Origin: Cordia subcordata
Taxonomy: Eukaryota > Streptophyta > Magnoliopsida > Boraginales > Cordiaceae
Assembly (NCBI GenBank): GCA_028554755.1
Contig: JAPTOF010000030.1
Span: 558,001 to 622,000, forward strand
Direction of reading: 5' to 3'
DNA length: 64,000 nt
Shown here: positions 20,163 to 31,840 of the stretch, in pieces
How the letters are laid out: the number at the start of each line of letters is the position of its first letter
Position numbering within the stretch: position 1 is the first letter of the stretch
Position numbers and translations under genes: made by a program
The notes under the pieces: generated by a model
What the model saw: only the letters and a program-made list of their open reading frames with translations
Told to the model about the DNA's origin: nothing
The model's database searches: none

Positions 20163-23100
20163 ATTTTTGCTCATGGAATATTAGCGGGTTTAATTCCCCC
20201 AATAAGCAAAAGGAAGCAAAGCTGCTGATCAATAATCACCATTTGGACATTCTTTGCCTTTTGGAGAACAAGGTGGTAAGTGCTGAAAATATCAAACTCA
20301 TTAGTGCTCGTTTTGACAAAGTTGGATTTACAAGCTACATGGATGATTTTATTAAGGGGCGGATTTGGCTTTTTTGGAAGAAAGGTATTAAAGCAACTTG
20401 GATTGACTCATGTGACCAAGCCTTACTCTTTAATTTTGATGATCATATTCATAAGTCTTTCTTTGTTGCCTTCATCTATGGCCACAATGAAGCATCAAAA
20501 AGATATGAACTTTGAAGGAAACTTGAGCTTTGGTGTGCTTGGTGTGAAGAAAGTGATTTTTGTCTCATGGGGGATTTCAATGAGGTTTTACATTGTGGTG
20601 ACAAATCAAACACTTTTTCTATTCCAAAAAGTGCTGCTGCTTTCAAGAACTTTGTGGCTAATGCAAAGTTGCAAGAAGTAAATGCTCATGGACCACGCTT
20701 TAGTTGGACAAATAAAAGCCATGATGAAAACTACTTGGCTAGCAAGCTTGATAGAGCTCTCATCAATGGAAATTGGCTACACAATTATCAACATTCTTTT
20801 CTTTTCATTGCTAGCCCCGGAGTCTCCGATCATTGCCCCTTTATCATGCAAACATGTAAGTCTTGGAAATCTTCACCAAAGCCCTTCAAATTTTATAATG
20901 TTTGGACCTCTCATTTGGATTTCCTCAAACTTGTTGAAGACCATTGGTGTACACGGGTCTTTGGTACACCAATGTACATTCTCTATCAAAAGCAAAAAGC
21001 TTTAAAACATGCTCTCAAATCTTTTGACAAAAAGCATTTTGCTGCCATTCCCTTTGCCATCAAAAAACTTTGGGAGGAGCTTGATAGCGTTCAATTCTTT
21101 CTTCTTAATGGTGAGCAAGATAACTCTCTCATTGATAAGGAGAAATGCATTTTGAGCACATTGGAGGAGCTTGATGCAAAACATAAAGCCATTCTTTACC
21201 AAAAATCAAGACTCACTTGGATCAAGGATGGTGATTCAAATACAAAATTTTTCCACAATGTTGTTAAAGGTAGGAAGCTCAAAAATACTATCCATGCTAT
21301 CAAGAATGAGAATGGTCATTTTCTTATTGAAGAAGATGAAGTGAAGGATGAATTTATTGGCTATTTCAAGAAGCTTCTTGGAGCTAAATCTTCCACAAGC
21401 ATTAATGTTGATCTTTTGAGAAATATTATTGACAAGCAAATTGATCAAGATGTTGCTGCCACCACCATTGCCCCCATTACAAACGATGAAATGAAGGATG
21501 TGCTCTTTTCTCTCAACCCAAACAAAAGCCCGGGTCCGGATGGCTACACATCTCATTTCTACGAGGTTGCTTGGGAGATTGTAGGTAAGGATGTCTTAAA
21601 TGCAATCAGATCCTTTTTTGATTCAAGCAAGCTCCTCAAAGAGGTAAATGCCACTATTATTGATCTTGTGCCCAAAACCCCAAATCCTTCCACGGTCAAG
21701 GATTATAGGCCAATTTCTTGTTGTAATACTATCTACAAGTGCATTTCCAAGATCATTGCAAATAGGATAAAAGCTTGTTTATCCCACATCATCTCATGGA
21801 ACCAATCAGCCTTCATTAAAGGTAGACTCATCCATGAAAATATCCTCATTGCACATGACATCATGAGAGGTTATCAAAGAACACATATCTCTTCAAGATG
21901 TGCATTTAAAGTTGACATTATGAAAGCTTTCGATTCCTTGAATTGGAGATTCATTGAATGCACACTTTTTGCTTTTGGCTTTCCCAAAAAGTTTGTGGAT
22001 TGGATTATGGCGTGCATCAAAACTCCTAGCTTCAGCATTTCTCTCAATAGAGGTTTGGAAGGTTATTTCTTTGGTGCAAATGGCATTAGGCAAGGAGATC
22101 CCATCTCCCCTTACATCTTTGTCCTTTGTATGGAGGTGCTTACATGTATGCTAAACAACTTGGCAAACAACCCGAGATTTCATTTTCACCCAAAATGTGG
22201 AAGCATAAAGCTTAATCATCTTTGTTTTGTGGATGATCTTCTTATCTTTTGTAAAGGGGATATGAATTCAATTGATTGCATCATGAACACATTGAAGACT
22301 TTTTCAACTTACTCAGGGCTGATTATTAACAATGCTAAGAGTGTTATCTTCCTTGGTGGGGTTCCAAATGAGGAGAAAAGAGCAATCATGGATAGAATTG
22401 GGTTCCAAGAGGGTGAGCTACCAATCTGTTATTTGGGCATTCCACTTGTTTCAAGAAAGCTTAGGAAGAATGATTGCTGTCCTCTCTTGGAAAAAATAAA
22501 TTTTAAGCTTGATTCATGGTGCAATAATTGGCTCCCTTTTGCGAGAAGACTTGTGCTCATCAAATCTGTCCTTACTCAGATTTGTGCTTATTGGGCAAAT
22601 GCTTTTCTTTTACCAAAAGGTGTTATGGCTGCCATTGAGACAAAATTTAAAGCCTTTTTGTGAAGAGGGACTAGTCCTAAGGTGGCATGGAAGGATATTT
22701 GTCTCCCATTAAAGGAGGGGGGACTTGGTATCCGGAGCATTGAAGAGGTTAACTTAACATACATGCTGAAAATCTTTTGGAGGATGTATGCAACAAAAGA
22801 ATCTCTTTGGAGTCAATGGGTTCATGCAAACTATATCAAAGACTCTTCTATATGGATTTTACAAATTTCCAATGATGCAAGTTGGGTTTTTAAAACACTT
22901 CTTGGTTGCCATGTTATTGCAAACAGATTTATCCAACACAAGATTGGCAATGGAGCAAACACCTTCTTTTGGATTGATAATTGGCACAAGGATGGTTCTC
23001 TCTTTGAGCATTGGACTAATGCCATTCCAAATCCCCCACTTCATACAAAGGTTTGTGAGATTTTCATTGATGGTATTTGGAATTGGCCAATGCACCTCTC

Positions 23101-23751
23101 CCAAGTTGATGTTCCAGATTTTGATCTTATTGAAGGCACTATGGATAAAATTTCATGGAATCTTTCTCCAAGTGGAGGCTTCACATTTTTTCACACTTGG
23201 GAAAGTATTAGAAGAAAGGGCACTCATTTTGAAGGATTTAATTACATTTGGCACAAGAGGCATAATCCTAAACATAGCTTCATTGTTTGGCTTGCTTTTC
23301 ATGATCGCCTTAGCACAAAATACAGAATCTTGCATTCGGGGCTTAATATTAACCCAATGTGTATATTTTGTTACATGGGTTGTGAGACTAGGGAGCATCT
23401 CTTCTTTGAATGTTGTTTCACCAGGAGGATTTGGAGAAAGGGTTTGCAACTCACTCTTGTTCCGAAAAATCTGATTTGTTGGCATGAAATTATTGATTAC
23501 ACCACTCCATTTGCCCTTGAAAAGCATTTGAAGGCCACAATTTTCAAGCATCTTTTTGGGCAGCCATCTACAACATTTGGATTGAAAGGAATCAACGTAT
23601 CTACAAAAATCAAGTTAAAACCGAGGAGTCTATTTTTGATACTATCTTTAATAATGTTAGAGTTAAACTTACAAATGGTTGAAAATTTCAGCCTTCTCTT
23701 TTGAACAAAACTTTATGTAGATTGTGGAGATTAGAAGATATTATTGTATAG
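20159..23751 (+). pseudogene. LINE D ORF2 (endonuclease–RT–zf-RVT), nearly intact
   Basis: The ATG at 20159 overlaps the ORF1 stop (ATGA). A single frame runs to about 23560 with only two nonsense codons, TGA at 20513 and TGA at 22661, then a late frameshift shortly before the original stop TAG 23749. APE endonuclease: NFCSWNISGFNSP (residues 2-14), GDFNEVL (about 138), SDHCP (about 223). RT: NPNKSPGPDGYTSHFY (about 453), IRQGDPISPYIF (about 640), catalytic box FVDDLLIF (about 690; Val replaces the usual Ala). zf-RVT: INPMCIFCYMGCETREHLFF (about 1065). About 1,197 codons in total. Confidence 0.9.
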
Positions 23752-23844
23752 GTACTTGTCTTTCTTCACATCTTTTGTACATGTAAACTTTTGATTTGAT
23801 GGAATATTACCAATCTAACTTGCCCCGCAAAAAAAAAAGAAAAA
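23752..23844 (+). terminator. LINE D 3' UTR and poly(A)
   Basis: A short UTR with GTAC motifs (TTTTGTACATG near 23775), then TTGCCCCGC and an A-rich tail of about 16 nt (one G). The end is the same as in the gag-only elements. Confidence 0.65.
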
Positions 23845-26255
23845 TAATTCCAACATCTTCTTGCGCAAAGCTAACATGAACATCCTTCTTATCATCCTTA
23901 TCCTTCTCATCTCTAACTACAAAAGAGTTTTTAATCTTGTTATCATCCTTGTCAAGTGCTGCAAATCTATTGCGAATCCATGATATCATTAGCAATTTGA
24001 GCCGAGGGTCAATTGTTTTCATTTGATGTATGCTCATCTTTGGGCTTGAGATTTACACTAGCAAAAGGCATGGGATTCAGATTTGTCACTTTTCTCCAAG
24101 CTTTCTTGGGCTTTGTATTCCTCCAATCACCTTCTTTCCTAACCAAATTGGAAGCTTGTGGATGAGCATTAGTCTTAGGAACATGAGGACAAGAAGTGAG
24201 AGAGTGACCAACAATTTTGCATAAGGAGCAAATAAGGGGCTTCCAAGCATACTCAACATCAATTTTTGCCCATTCACCATTTTTAAGTTTAACAAATGTG
24301 TGATCCGGAAGTTCCTTGGATAGGTCTATCTCAATGCATACTCTAGCGAACCCAACAAAAGTGCGGGACTCTGTTAATTTGTCCGTATAGAATGGCATGC
24401 CAAGAGTGCTAGCAATGTAGCTCAAACCACGTTGAGTAATTAATGAACAAAGGACATTATGTAATTTGAACCATAATGGGACCCTATTCCAACTAAAATG
24501 CATGATTTGCACATTCGGATCCCATCTTCCAAGAAGGAGTGGTCTATGATTATTATGCCACATTTGTTCTAAGACTTGATCACAATAAGCTTGATTTTTA
24601 AATTTAAAAACAAAGAATCCATTTTCAGCAGATTTGATATCTACCAATCCAAATTTTTTCCAATGTTGATCAACCATACGTTTAATGAGGAAAAATGGAG
24701 GGGGGTTGCCTAAAAATTGACCAATGAGACAATTTTGCCAATGATTATCTCCCTCAATGAAAACCTCCTTGGGTGGAGTAGCACCAATGAATCCCTTATC
24801 AATAAAAGGCTCAATATACACAAGCTTTGAAGAGTTTTGAAGATTACCCATATAGGTGCCATGCCAATCTTTTTTGCCGTTCCAAGCTTGTTGAGGAGTA
24901 ATATGTTGTAGGTATGTGCTTTCTTTCTCCAAGGGATTAGCATTTATTGGGGCTTGCCCATTTGTTGAAGGAGTGCTTGATTTTTGTCTGTAATTTCCTT
25001 GTGACAATGTGGGAAAGTCCTCACAATTAATTTGAGAATTTCTCAAGTTTTGAAAAGAAGAAGGCCGAGAAAGGATAGAAGGAGTATTCTGTTTGGTAGC
25101 ATAATTTTTGGCCAAGGGGGGAGAAGCTAGCTAATGTGTAGTGTTAGTTGGACCAAAATCCACGTTGGTTTGTAAGGTAGGGGGTGATCCACTTTGGCAG
25201 CCATGTCATGCAATGAAAAAGATTTATTTTGAGCATGTGAAAATAAGGTATTTGACCGAAGGGTAGAAGCAACTTGGATAGAGCTATTACTCGTGGGGGA
25301 ATAGTGAGGTGCAAGGAGTAGAAGAAATGTGGCTACCAAGAAGTGTGTCAGGTTAGGAGCACCAAGATCAGGTAAATAAGCTTTTTGACCAACAAAAGTA
25401 CCATCAATAGGAGTATTGGGCTCTGGGCTATCAAGAATGTTGTAATGTCCAGCGGGTATTATCTTATCTCCATTTTCTTCCCCAACAACTTCAGTTGAGA
25501 GCTTCTCTCGACTTTGGTCATTCATCAAGCTAAATTTGCCATCCAATTCATGAGAAACAAACTGATTTAATGTAAGATTTTTATTCCACAAGCTTGGGGA
25601 AAGACAAAGAGCTCCATATTGCCCGGTTGAAACCACTTGGTTTCGAAAGGATTTTTCTACGCTTGTAGGAGAAGGTGTGCTTGATGGGAGTTTAATGATG
25701 AGATGAAGGTCATGAGAGCTAGGGGAGGAGGAAAGGGAAGTGAGGACATGAGAAAAAGCTTACTCTAAACTCATTAGGAGAGATGACCCGATTCAAGATT
25801 GAGGAGATTGAAGAAGAAGTTCCCTTTTTGATCAAGCTTTGGACGAGTTGTCTTTTAGCATCATCAAGGTTTTGCTCAAGCTTTTGCATGCAAAAAGGAG
25901 GAGAGCATTCAACCGAGCTTGGAGTGGTTTTGTTGGCCAAGCTTGAAGAAGCTTTATTAATAGAGTCACATGCCTCCTTGAGTTCCATGTAGGAGTCCAA
26001 AGTGTAATCTTCTTCATCATCAAAGATGCCTTAGTTGTATTTAGAAGCTAGTCTTGCACTTCTTCTGGTTTTGGATGCACTAGATCTTTTCTTCTTGCCC
26101 ATGAAAGAGGAAGAGTAAGAAGAAGGTGTTTGGTGGTGGCTTAATTGTGGTCAATGGTGGTAAGTAGTGGTCAATGTAGAGAGTGGTGAGAGCATTTAGT
26201 TTTTAGAGAGATAAACTATCCAAATGGAAGATTGAATATTATAGATGACCCTCTT

Positions 26256-27494
26256 ACTGGTCAAATGACCTCCTTTTTAGCTCAATGCACTCCTTGTGCG
26301 ACAACTCAACATTCCAGGTACACTACAATAGCCCCTTTACATGGAACTGAGACAACACATCTTTGTATGTCAGGTAAAAGCTTTTCCCCAAGGTCTTCTA
26401 GTTCCCTCCTGCCAGAAAATCCCCATGCTCAAGTTGTTTCAAAATTTTTGAATAACATGGCTATCAGCATGGTTTCCTACTTGGCCAGCTCACAGAAAAT
26501 GCTGAAATGGCTTCTGTATCATTAACTTTACCTTGCCTTTATGACACCTTAAAAGCACAATTCTCGGGCCACATTTCGTCCCAAAATCCTTGGATGACCA
26601 GAAGCATTCATTAAAAAAATGAAACTTCAAACTCTCTTGGCCATGAAGATCTTGCTGCCCTAGGTAAGAATACTATTGATCAAGCCTATGTTGATGAGTT
26701 TCCTCCGCATGGAAATGTTGGTAGTTCACCCATGCAAAATTCTCCTTAAATCCACACTTCCTTTGGCCAACTAAGAGGAGAAAATATTGTCCACCCTCAT
26801 GAAGTTCCCAATACATGAATGCAATAATCAATTAGGATTTTGAATGCTCAAGGACCCCAGAATGTTTGGAAGACTTCAAAGAATTGGCATTAAACATGTA
26901 TAGGTAATCTTTTTGATTCCCGTAAGCTTGATTTCTTTCAACCAATTTTGAAAATGGCTTTGTTGGGGCTGGCCCTCTCGATGAGGTTTTTATGGATGGA
27001 GATGCACATTGGCACAATTGTCTCATTGGTCAATTTATTGAAAAACCACCCCCTTTCTTCCTTATTAAGAAAATGGTTGAAACACAATGGAAGCAATTTG
27101 GCCACATTGAAATTAAATCTTAGGAGCATGGGTTCTTTGTTTTTAAATTTGAAAATGAAGATTATTGTGAAAAAGTATTGGAAGAACTTTGGCATGTTAA
27201 TCACTGACCTCTTCTTCCAAGAAAATGGGATGCGAATGCACAATTTGTCAACTTTAGTTGTGATCGGGTGCCTCTTTGGGTCAAATTTTGAAATGTGCCA
27301 TGTTCTTTGATAACTAGAAAGGGATTGAGCTACATTGCGAGCACTATTAGACTCCCTTTGCAAATGGATAAGCTCACTGAATCTAGGACATTCGCTGGGT
27401 TTGCTCGGGTTTGTATAGAAATGGATATTTCTAAAGAGCTTCCAGATTGCACTTATGTGAAAATGAGAAACGGAGATTGGGTTAAAGTTGACAT
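26256..27494 (+). pseudogene. LINE O ORF1, 3' part (lineage B core)
   Basis: Resumes right after the right TSD of element B. The first ~600 bp are degenerate linker (26232-26525 is open). The core begins near 26900: FDSRKLDFFQP, then after a shift GFVGAGPLDEVFMDGDAHW, CLIGQFIEKPPPFF, stop at 27121, FVFKFENEDYCEKVLEELWHVNH, then a stop, then PRKWDANAQFVNFSCDRVPLW, and from 27295 CSLITRKGLSYIAS to RNGDWVKVDI. It ends at about 27494, before the CCHC knuckle, because of the deletion that joins it to RT sequence. Confidence 0.75.
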
Positions 27495-28176
27495 TGGACC
27501 ACTTTTGGTGAAAATCAATGGAAGAATTGAACATTGGACCACACAAAGTCTCTCATATGTTGGAAGGCTTACACTCATAAAGTCAACACCCTTACAACTT
27601 TGTGCATATAGGGCAAGCTCACTTCTTTTACAAAAATGCATTGTTAAGGAAATTGAGTCAAAGTTTTGTGCCTTTCTTTGGAGAGATATGGGTGCAAAGG
27701 TTGCATGGACCAATATTTGTGCACCTTTGAATGAAGAAGGATTGGGGATTAGATCTTTGGAGGACATCAACAACATTTTCTTCGTCAAAGTTTTTTGGAG
27801 AATGGATGCATATCGAGACACACTTTGGAGCAAATGGGTGCATTCAAGCTACATCAAGAATGAATCAATCTGGACTATTTCTTGCTCATATGATTCAAGT
27901 CGGATCATGAAGAAACTACTCAAGTGCCGAGCCTCAATAAGAAGTCAAATTACGCACAATATTGGAGATGGAAAAAGCACACACTTTTGGCTTGATAAAT
28001 GGCATAACAATGGAACTCTTCTTGAGCATTGGAGCAACACCTTTAATCATCCACCTTTCCATGCAAAGGTACGAGAGATTTACTCAAATGGTTCTTGGAA
28101 TTGGCCCATTCAACTTGTTCATATCCCCATTCCAAACGCTGCCCTCATTGAGAGCAACTCGGATACTTTCTCTTAG
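27295..28176 (+). pseudogene. In-frame gag::RT fusion frame (293 codons)
   Basis: A single open frame starts in the ORF1 core (CSLITRKGLSYIAS ... RNGDWVKVDI) and at about codon 67 (near 27494) continues as ORF2 thumb sequence (GPLLVKINGRIEHWTTQSLSYVGR) into zf-RVT. A deletion removed the knuckle, ORF1 tail, endonuclease and most RT, joining at a short ATTG match (GACATTG in ORF1 versus GATTGTGGACC in ORF2). The frame ends TAG at about 28174 inside the zf-RVT region. Probably a chance deletion product; whether it is transcribed cannot be told from sequence. Confidence 0.75.
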
Positions 28177-28659
28177 GGTCTCTTAAATGATGGGAATTTC
28201 TCTTTCAAGCATACTTGGGAGCATTTGCGTGGGAGAAGAAGCAAAATTGAATGGCACAATATCATTTGGTACAAAAATCACACACCAAGGCATGCTTTTA
28301 TGGCATGGCTCGCGATGCATGATCGCCTCACCACAAAATTCAGAATGATTACTTGGGGTATTGAAATCAATACAAATTGCATCTTTTCCAATTCTGCTCG
28401 CGAGACAAGGGATCATCTTTTCTTCTGTTGTAGTTTCCCGAGAAGCATATGGAAAATAGGACTCAAGTTAACATATATCAAGAATCCGCCAATCTCATGG
28501 GATGAGATTATTGCATTCCTTACCCCACAAGCTCTTGAAGACAATCCTAAAGCAACACGCATTAAACATCTGTTGGGAGTAGCAGTCTATTTCATTTGGA
28601 TGGAAAGAAATGGCTGGCAATTCAACAAAGGTGTAAATCTTCTCATCCATCTTCAACCA
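27496..28659 (+). repeat. Array unit U0 (partial, thumb to zf-RVT)
   Basis: The first, incomplete unit. It starts at the gag::RT fusion and lacks the palm. zf-RVT frame 28225-28683 is open, with ARETRDHLFF at about 28397. The conserved CIFC motif is CIFS here, so the finger is damaged. Confidence 0.85.
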
Positions 28660-30160
28660 TTGGTTTCCCCAATATCTTTGTGAAGTGGATAATGGCTTGT
28701 ATCACGACCCCTAGCTTCTCCATCTCCATTAATGGAAGCCTTGAAGGATACTTTAAAGGAGCAAGTGGCATTAGACAAGGTGATCCTCTCTCTCCTAATA
28801 TCTTTGTCTTATGCATGGAAGTCCTTTCATCCTTACTTAATGGTTTGGAACATCACTCGAAATTCAGCGACCATCCTAAATGTGTTAAACTCAAGCTGAA
28901 TCATATTCGCTTTGCGGAAGATCTTTTCATGTTTTGCGATGGCAACTTGGAGTCAATTACATGTATTATGGAGATATTGGAAAAGTTTTATGAATACTCG
29001 GGACTCAAAGTGGAACAGCAGCAAAAGCGATGTCTTCCTTGGGGGTTTCTCACAAAATGAAAGAAAGCTAATTCTTGAAAAGCTTGACTTCAAAGAGGGA
29101 CTTCTTCCAATTCGTTACCTTGGGATCCATTGCTCGCTAGGAAACTTCGCAAAGGAGATTGTGGACCACTTTTGGAGAAAATCGAAGGAAGAATTGAACA
29201 TTGGACCACACAAAGTCTCTCATATGCTGGAAGGCTTACACTCATAAAGTCAACACCCTCACAAATTTGTGCATATTGGGCAAGCTCACTTCTTTTACCA
29301 AAATGCATTGTCAAGGAAATTGAGTCAAAGTTTTGTGCCTTTCTTTGGATAGATATGGGTGCAAAGGTTGCATGGAGCAATATTTGTGTACCTTTGAATG
29401 AAGGAGGATTGGAGATTAGATCTTTGGAGGACATCAACAACATTTTCTTCGTCAAAGTTTTTTGGAGAATGTATGCATATTGGGACACACTTTGGAGCAA
29501 ATGGGTGCATTCAAGCTACATCAAGAATGAATCAATCTGGACTATTTCTTGCTCATATGATTCAATTCGAATCATAAAGAAACTACTCAAGTGCTGAGCC
29601 TCAATAAGAAGACAAATTACGCACAATATTGGAGATGGAAGAAGAACACACTTTTGGCTTGATAAATGGCATAACAATGGAACTCTTTCAAGCGTGCGTG
29701 GGAGCATTTGCATGGGAGAAGAAGCAAAATTGAATGGCATAATATCATTTGGTACAAAAATCACACACCAAGGCATGCTTTTATCGCATGACTCGTGATG
29801 CATGATCGCCTCACCACAAAATTCAGAATGATTACTTGGGGTATTGAAATCAATACAAATTGCATCTTTTGCAATTCTGCACGCGAGAAAAGGGATCATC
29901 TTTTCTTTCGTTGTAGTTTCACAAGAAGCATATGGCAAATGGGACTCAAGTTAACATATATCAGGAATCCGCCAATCTCATGGGATGAGATTATTACATT
30001 CGTTATCCCGCATGCTCTTGAAGACAATCCTAAAGCAACACGCATTAAACATCTCTTGGGAGCAGCTATCTATTTCATTTGGATGGAAAGAAATGATCGA
30101 CAATTCAACAAGGGAGCGCAAACGAATGAGCAAATCTTCTCATCCATCTTCAACCATTGG
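28660..30160 (+). repeat. Array unit U1 (1,501 bp, internal deletion)
   Basis: The palm frame (28596-29060) has [12 protein letters not shown] and an altered catalytic box FAEDLFMF (Asp to Glu). Thumb frame 29130-29597. A deletion of about 185 bp at 29689 joins GGAACTCTT to TCAAGCGTGCGTGG, removing the start of zf-RVT. zf frame 29795-30211. Confidence 0.85.
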
Positions 30161-31840
30161 TTTCCCCAACATCTTTGTGAAGTGGATAATGGCCTGGATC
30201 ACGACCCCTAGCTTCTCCATCTCCATTAATGGAAGTCTTGAGGGATACTTTAAAAGAGCAAGTGGCATTAGACAAGGTGACCCTCTCTCTCCTTATATCT
30301 TTGTCTCATGCATGGAAGTCCTTTCATCCTTACTTAATGGCCTGGAACATCACTCAAAATTCAGCTACCATACTAAATGTGTTAAACTCAAGCTGAATCA
30401 TATTTGCTTTGCGGATGATCTTTTCATATTTTGCAAAGGCAACTTGGAATAAATTACATGTATTATTGAGATATTGGAAAAGTTTTGTGAATAGTCGGGA
30501 CTCAACGTGAACAACAGCAAAAGTGATGTCTTTCTTGGGGGTTTTGCACAGAATGAAAGAAAGCTAATTCTTGAAAAGCTTGACTTCAAAGAGGGACTTC
30601 TTCTAATTCATTACCATGGGGTCCATTGGTCACTAGGAAACTTCGCAATGGAGATTGTGGACCACTTTTGGAGAAAATCAGTGGAAGAATTGAACATTAG
30701 ACCACACAACGTCTCTTATATGCCGGAAGGCTTACACTCGTAAAGTCAACACTCACACAAATTTGTGCATTTTGGGCACGCTCACGTCTTTTTCCAAACT
30801 ACATTATTAAGGTAATTGAGTCAAAGTTTTGCGCCTTTCTTTGTAGAGCCATGGGTGCAAAGATTGCATGGAGTAATATTTGTGTACCTTTGAATGAAGG
30901 AGGATTGGGGAGTGGATCTTTAGAGGACCTCAACAACATTTTCTTCATCAAAGTTTTTTGGAGAATGTATGCATATCGGGACACACTTTGAAGCAAATGG
31001 GTGCATTCAAACTATATCAAGAATGAAACAATCTGGACTATTTCTTTCTCATATGATTCAAGTTGGATCATAAAGAAACTACTCAAGTGCCGAGCCTCAA
31101 CAAGAAGTCAAATTACGCACATTATTGGAGATGGAAGAGGCATACACTTTTGGCTCGATAAATGGCATAACAATGGAACTCTTCTTGAGCATTAGAGCTA
31201 CACCTTTAGTCACCCACCTCTCCATGCAAAGGTAGGAGAGATTTACTCAAATGGTTCTTGGAATTGGCCCATTCAACTTGTTTATATCCCCATTCCAAAT
31301 GCTGCCCTTATTGAGAGCAACTCGGATACTTTCTTTTGGGGTCTCTCAAATGATGGGAATTTCTCTTTCAAACGTACTTGGGAGCGTTTGCGTGGGAGAA
31401 GAAGCAAAATTAAATGGCACAATATCATTTGGTACAAAAATCACACACCAAGGCATGCTTTTATGGCATGGCTCGCGATGCATGATCGCCTTACCACAAA
31501 ATTCAGAATGATTACTTGGGTTATTGAAATCAATACAAATTGCATCTTTTGTAATTCTGAACGCGAGACAAGGGATCATCTTTTCTTCCGTTGTAGTTTC
31601 ACAAGAAGCATATGGCAAATAGGACTCAATTTAACATATATCAAGAATCCGCCAATCTCATGGGATGAGATTATTACATTCCTTATCCCGCATGCTCTTG
31701 AAGACAATCCTAAAGCAACACGCATTAAACATCTCGTGGGAGTAGCAATCTATTTCATATGGATGGAAAGAAATGATCGACAATTCAACAAAGGAGCGCA
31801 AACGGAGGAGCAAATCTTCTCATCCATCTTCAACCATTGG
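30161..31840 (+). repeat. Array unit U2 (1,680 bp)
   Basis: Palm with [12 protein letters not shown] and FADDLFIFCKGN, then a stop (TAA, about 30450) where other units read Glu-Ser. zf-RVT frame 31388-31891 is open and well kept (NCIFCNSERETRDHLFF). Subtype I by its palm and finger variants. Confidence 0.85.

Larger units (their letters stand above)
17826..23844 (+). mobile_element. Full-length LINE D, best preserved copy
   Basis: A 6.0-kb LINE with a CT-rich leader (AATTCCTCTCTCTACCATG near 17840), ORF1 18047-20162, ORF2 20159-23751, a 3' UTR with TTTTGTACATG and the end TTGCCCCGC plus poly(A). The 18-bp TSD is perfect. It lies inside gag-only element B, which lies inside LINE O, so it is the youngest of the three. 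ORF2 is nearly intact. Confidence 0.92.
17719..26102 (-). pseudogene. ORF1 (DUF4283-like + CCHC gag) of gag-only element B, split
   Basis: Coding pieces on the minus strand are 26102-23863 and 17825-17719; between them lies LINE D. It starts MGKKKRSSASKTRRSARLAS (ATG 26102-26100), with a stop after KYN. It then passes through 26000-25719 and 25636-25127 to the long frame 25115-24009, which holds the DUF4283-like core (WNGKKDWHGTYMGNL, GFIGATPPKEVF, HWQNCLIGQFLGNPPPFF) and CCHC knuckle CSLCKIVGHSLTSCP (about 24225). The tail NRFAALDKDDN...AQEDVGI resumes across LINE D as KDNAVREARESEQEV and ends PIGRGT-stop at 17719. There are a few frameshifts. Role: RNA-binding gag-like protein. Confidence 0.82.
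17512..26238 (-). mobile_element. Gag-only LINE derivative B, full length (split by LINE D)
   Basis: A minus-strand retroelement of about 2.69 kb once LINE D (17826-23844) and one LINE D TSD copy are removed. In its own orientation: CT/CA-rich leader (26238-26103), one ORF1 (26102 to 17719), a ~195-bp 3' UTR, then CCTCGC and poly(A) (17523-17512). No endonuclease or RT sequence is present, and the UTR follows the ORF1 stop directly, so this is a compact element rather than a 5'-truncated LINE. A 17-bp TSD shows it moved by target-primed reverse transcription, presumably using the ORF2 of an autonomous LINE. Confidence 0.87.
16545..27495 (+). mobile_element. LINE O, host of the nested gag-only B / LINE D pair
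   Basis: A plus-strand element starting with a CT-rich leader (TTCGCTCTCTAGAAATTATG and on) and ORF1 at 16664. It is interrupted at 17511/26239 by gag-only element B, whose TSD proves continuity. Its ORF1 resumes at 26256 and runs to about 27494, where it is fused to an RT-thumb segment that begins the tandem array. The ORF1 is of the B lineage (GAGPLDEVFMDGDAHW), unlike LINEs A, D and H. Confidence 0.8.
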
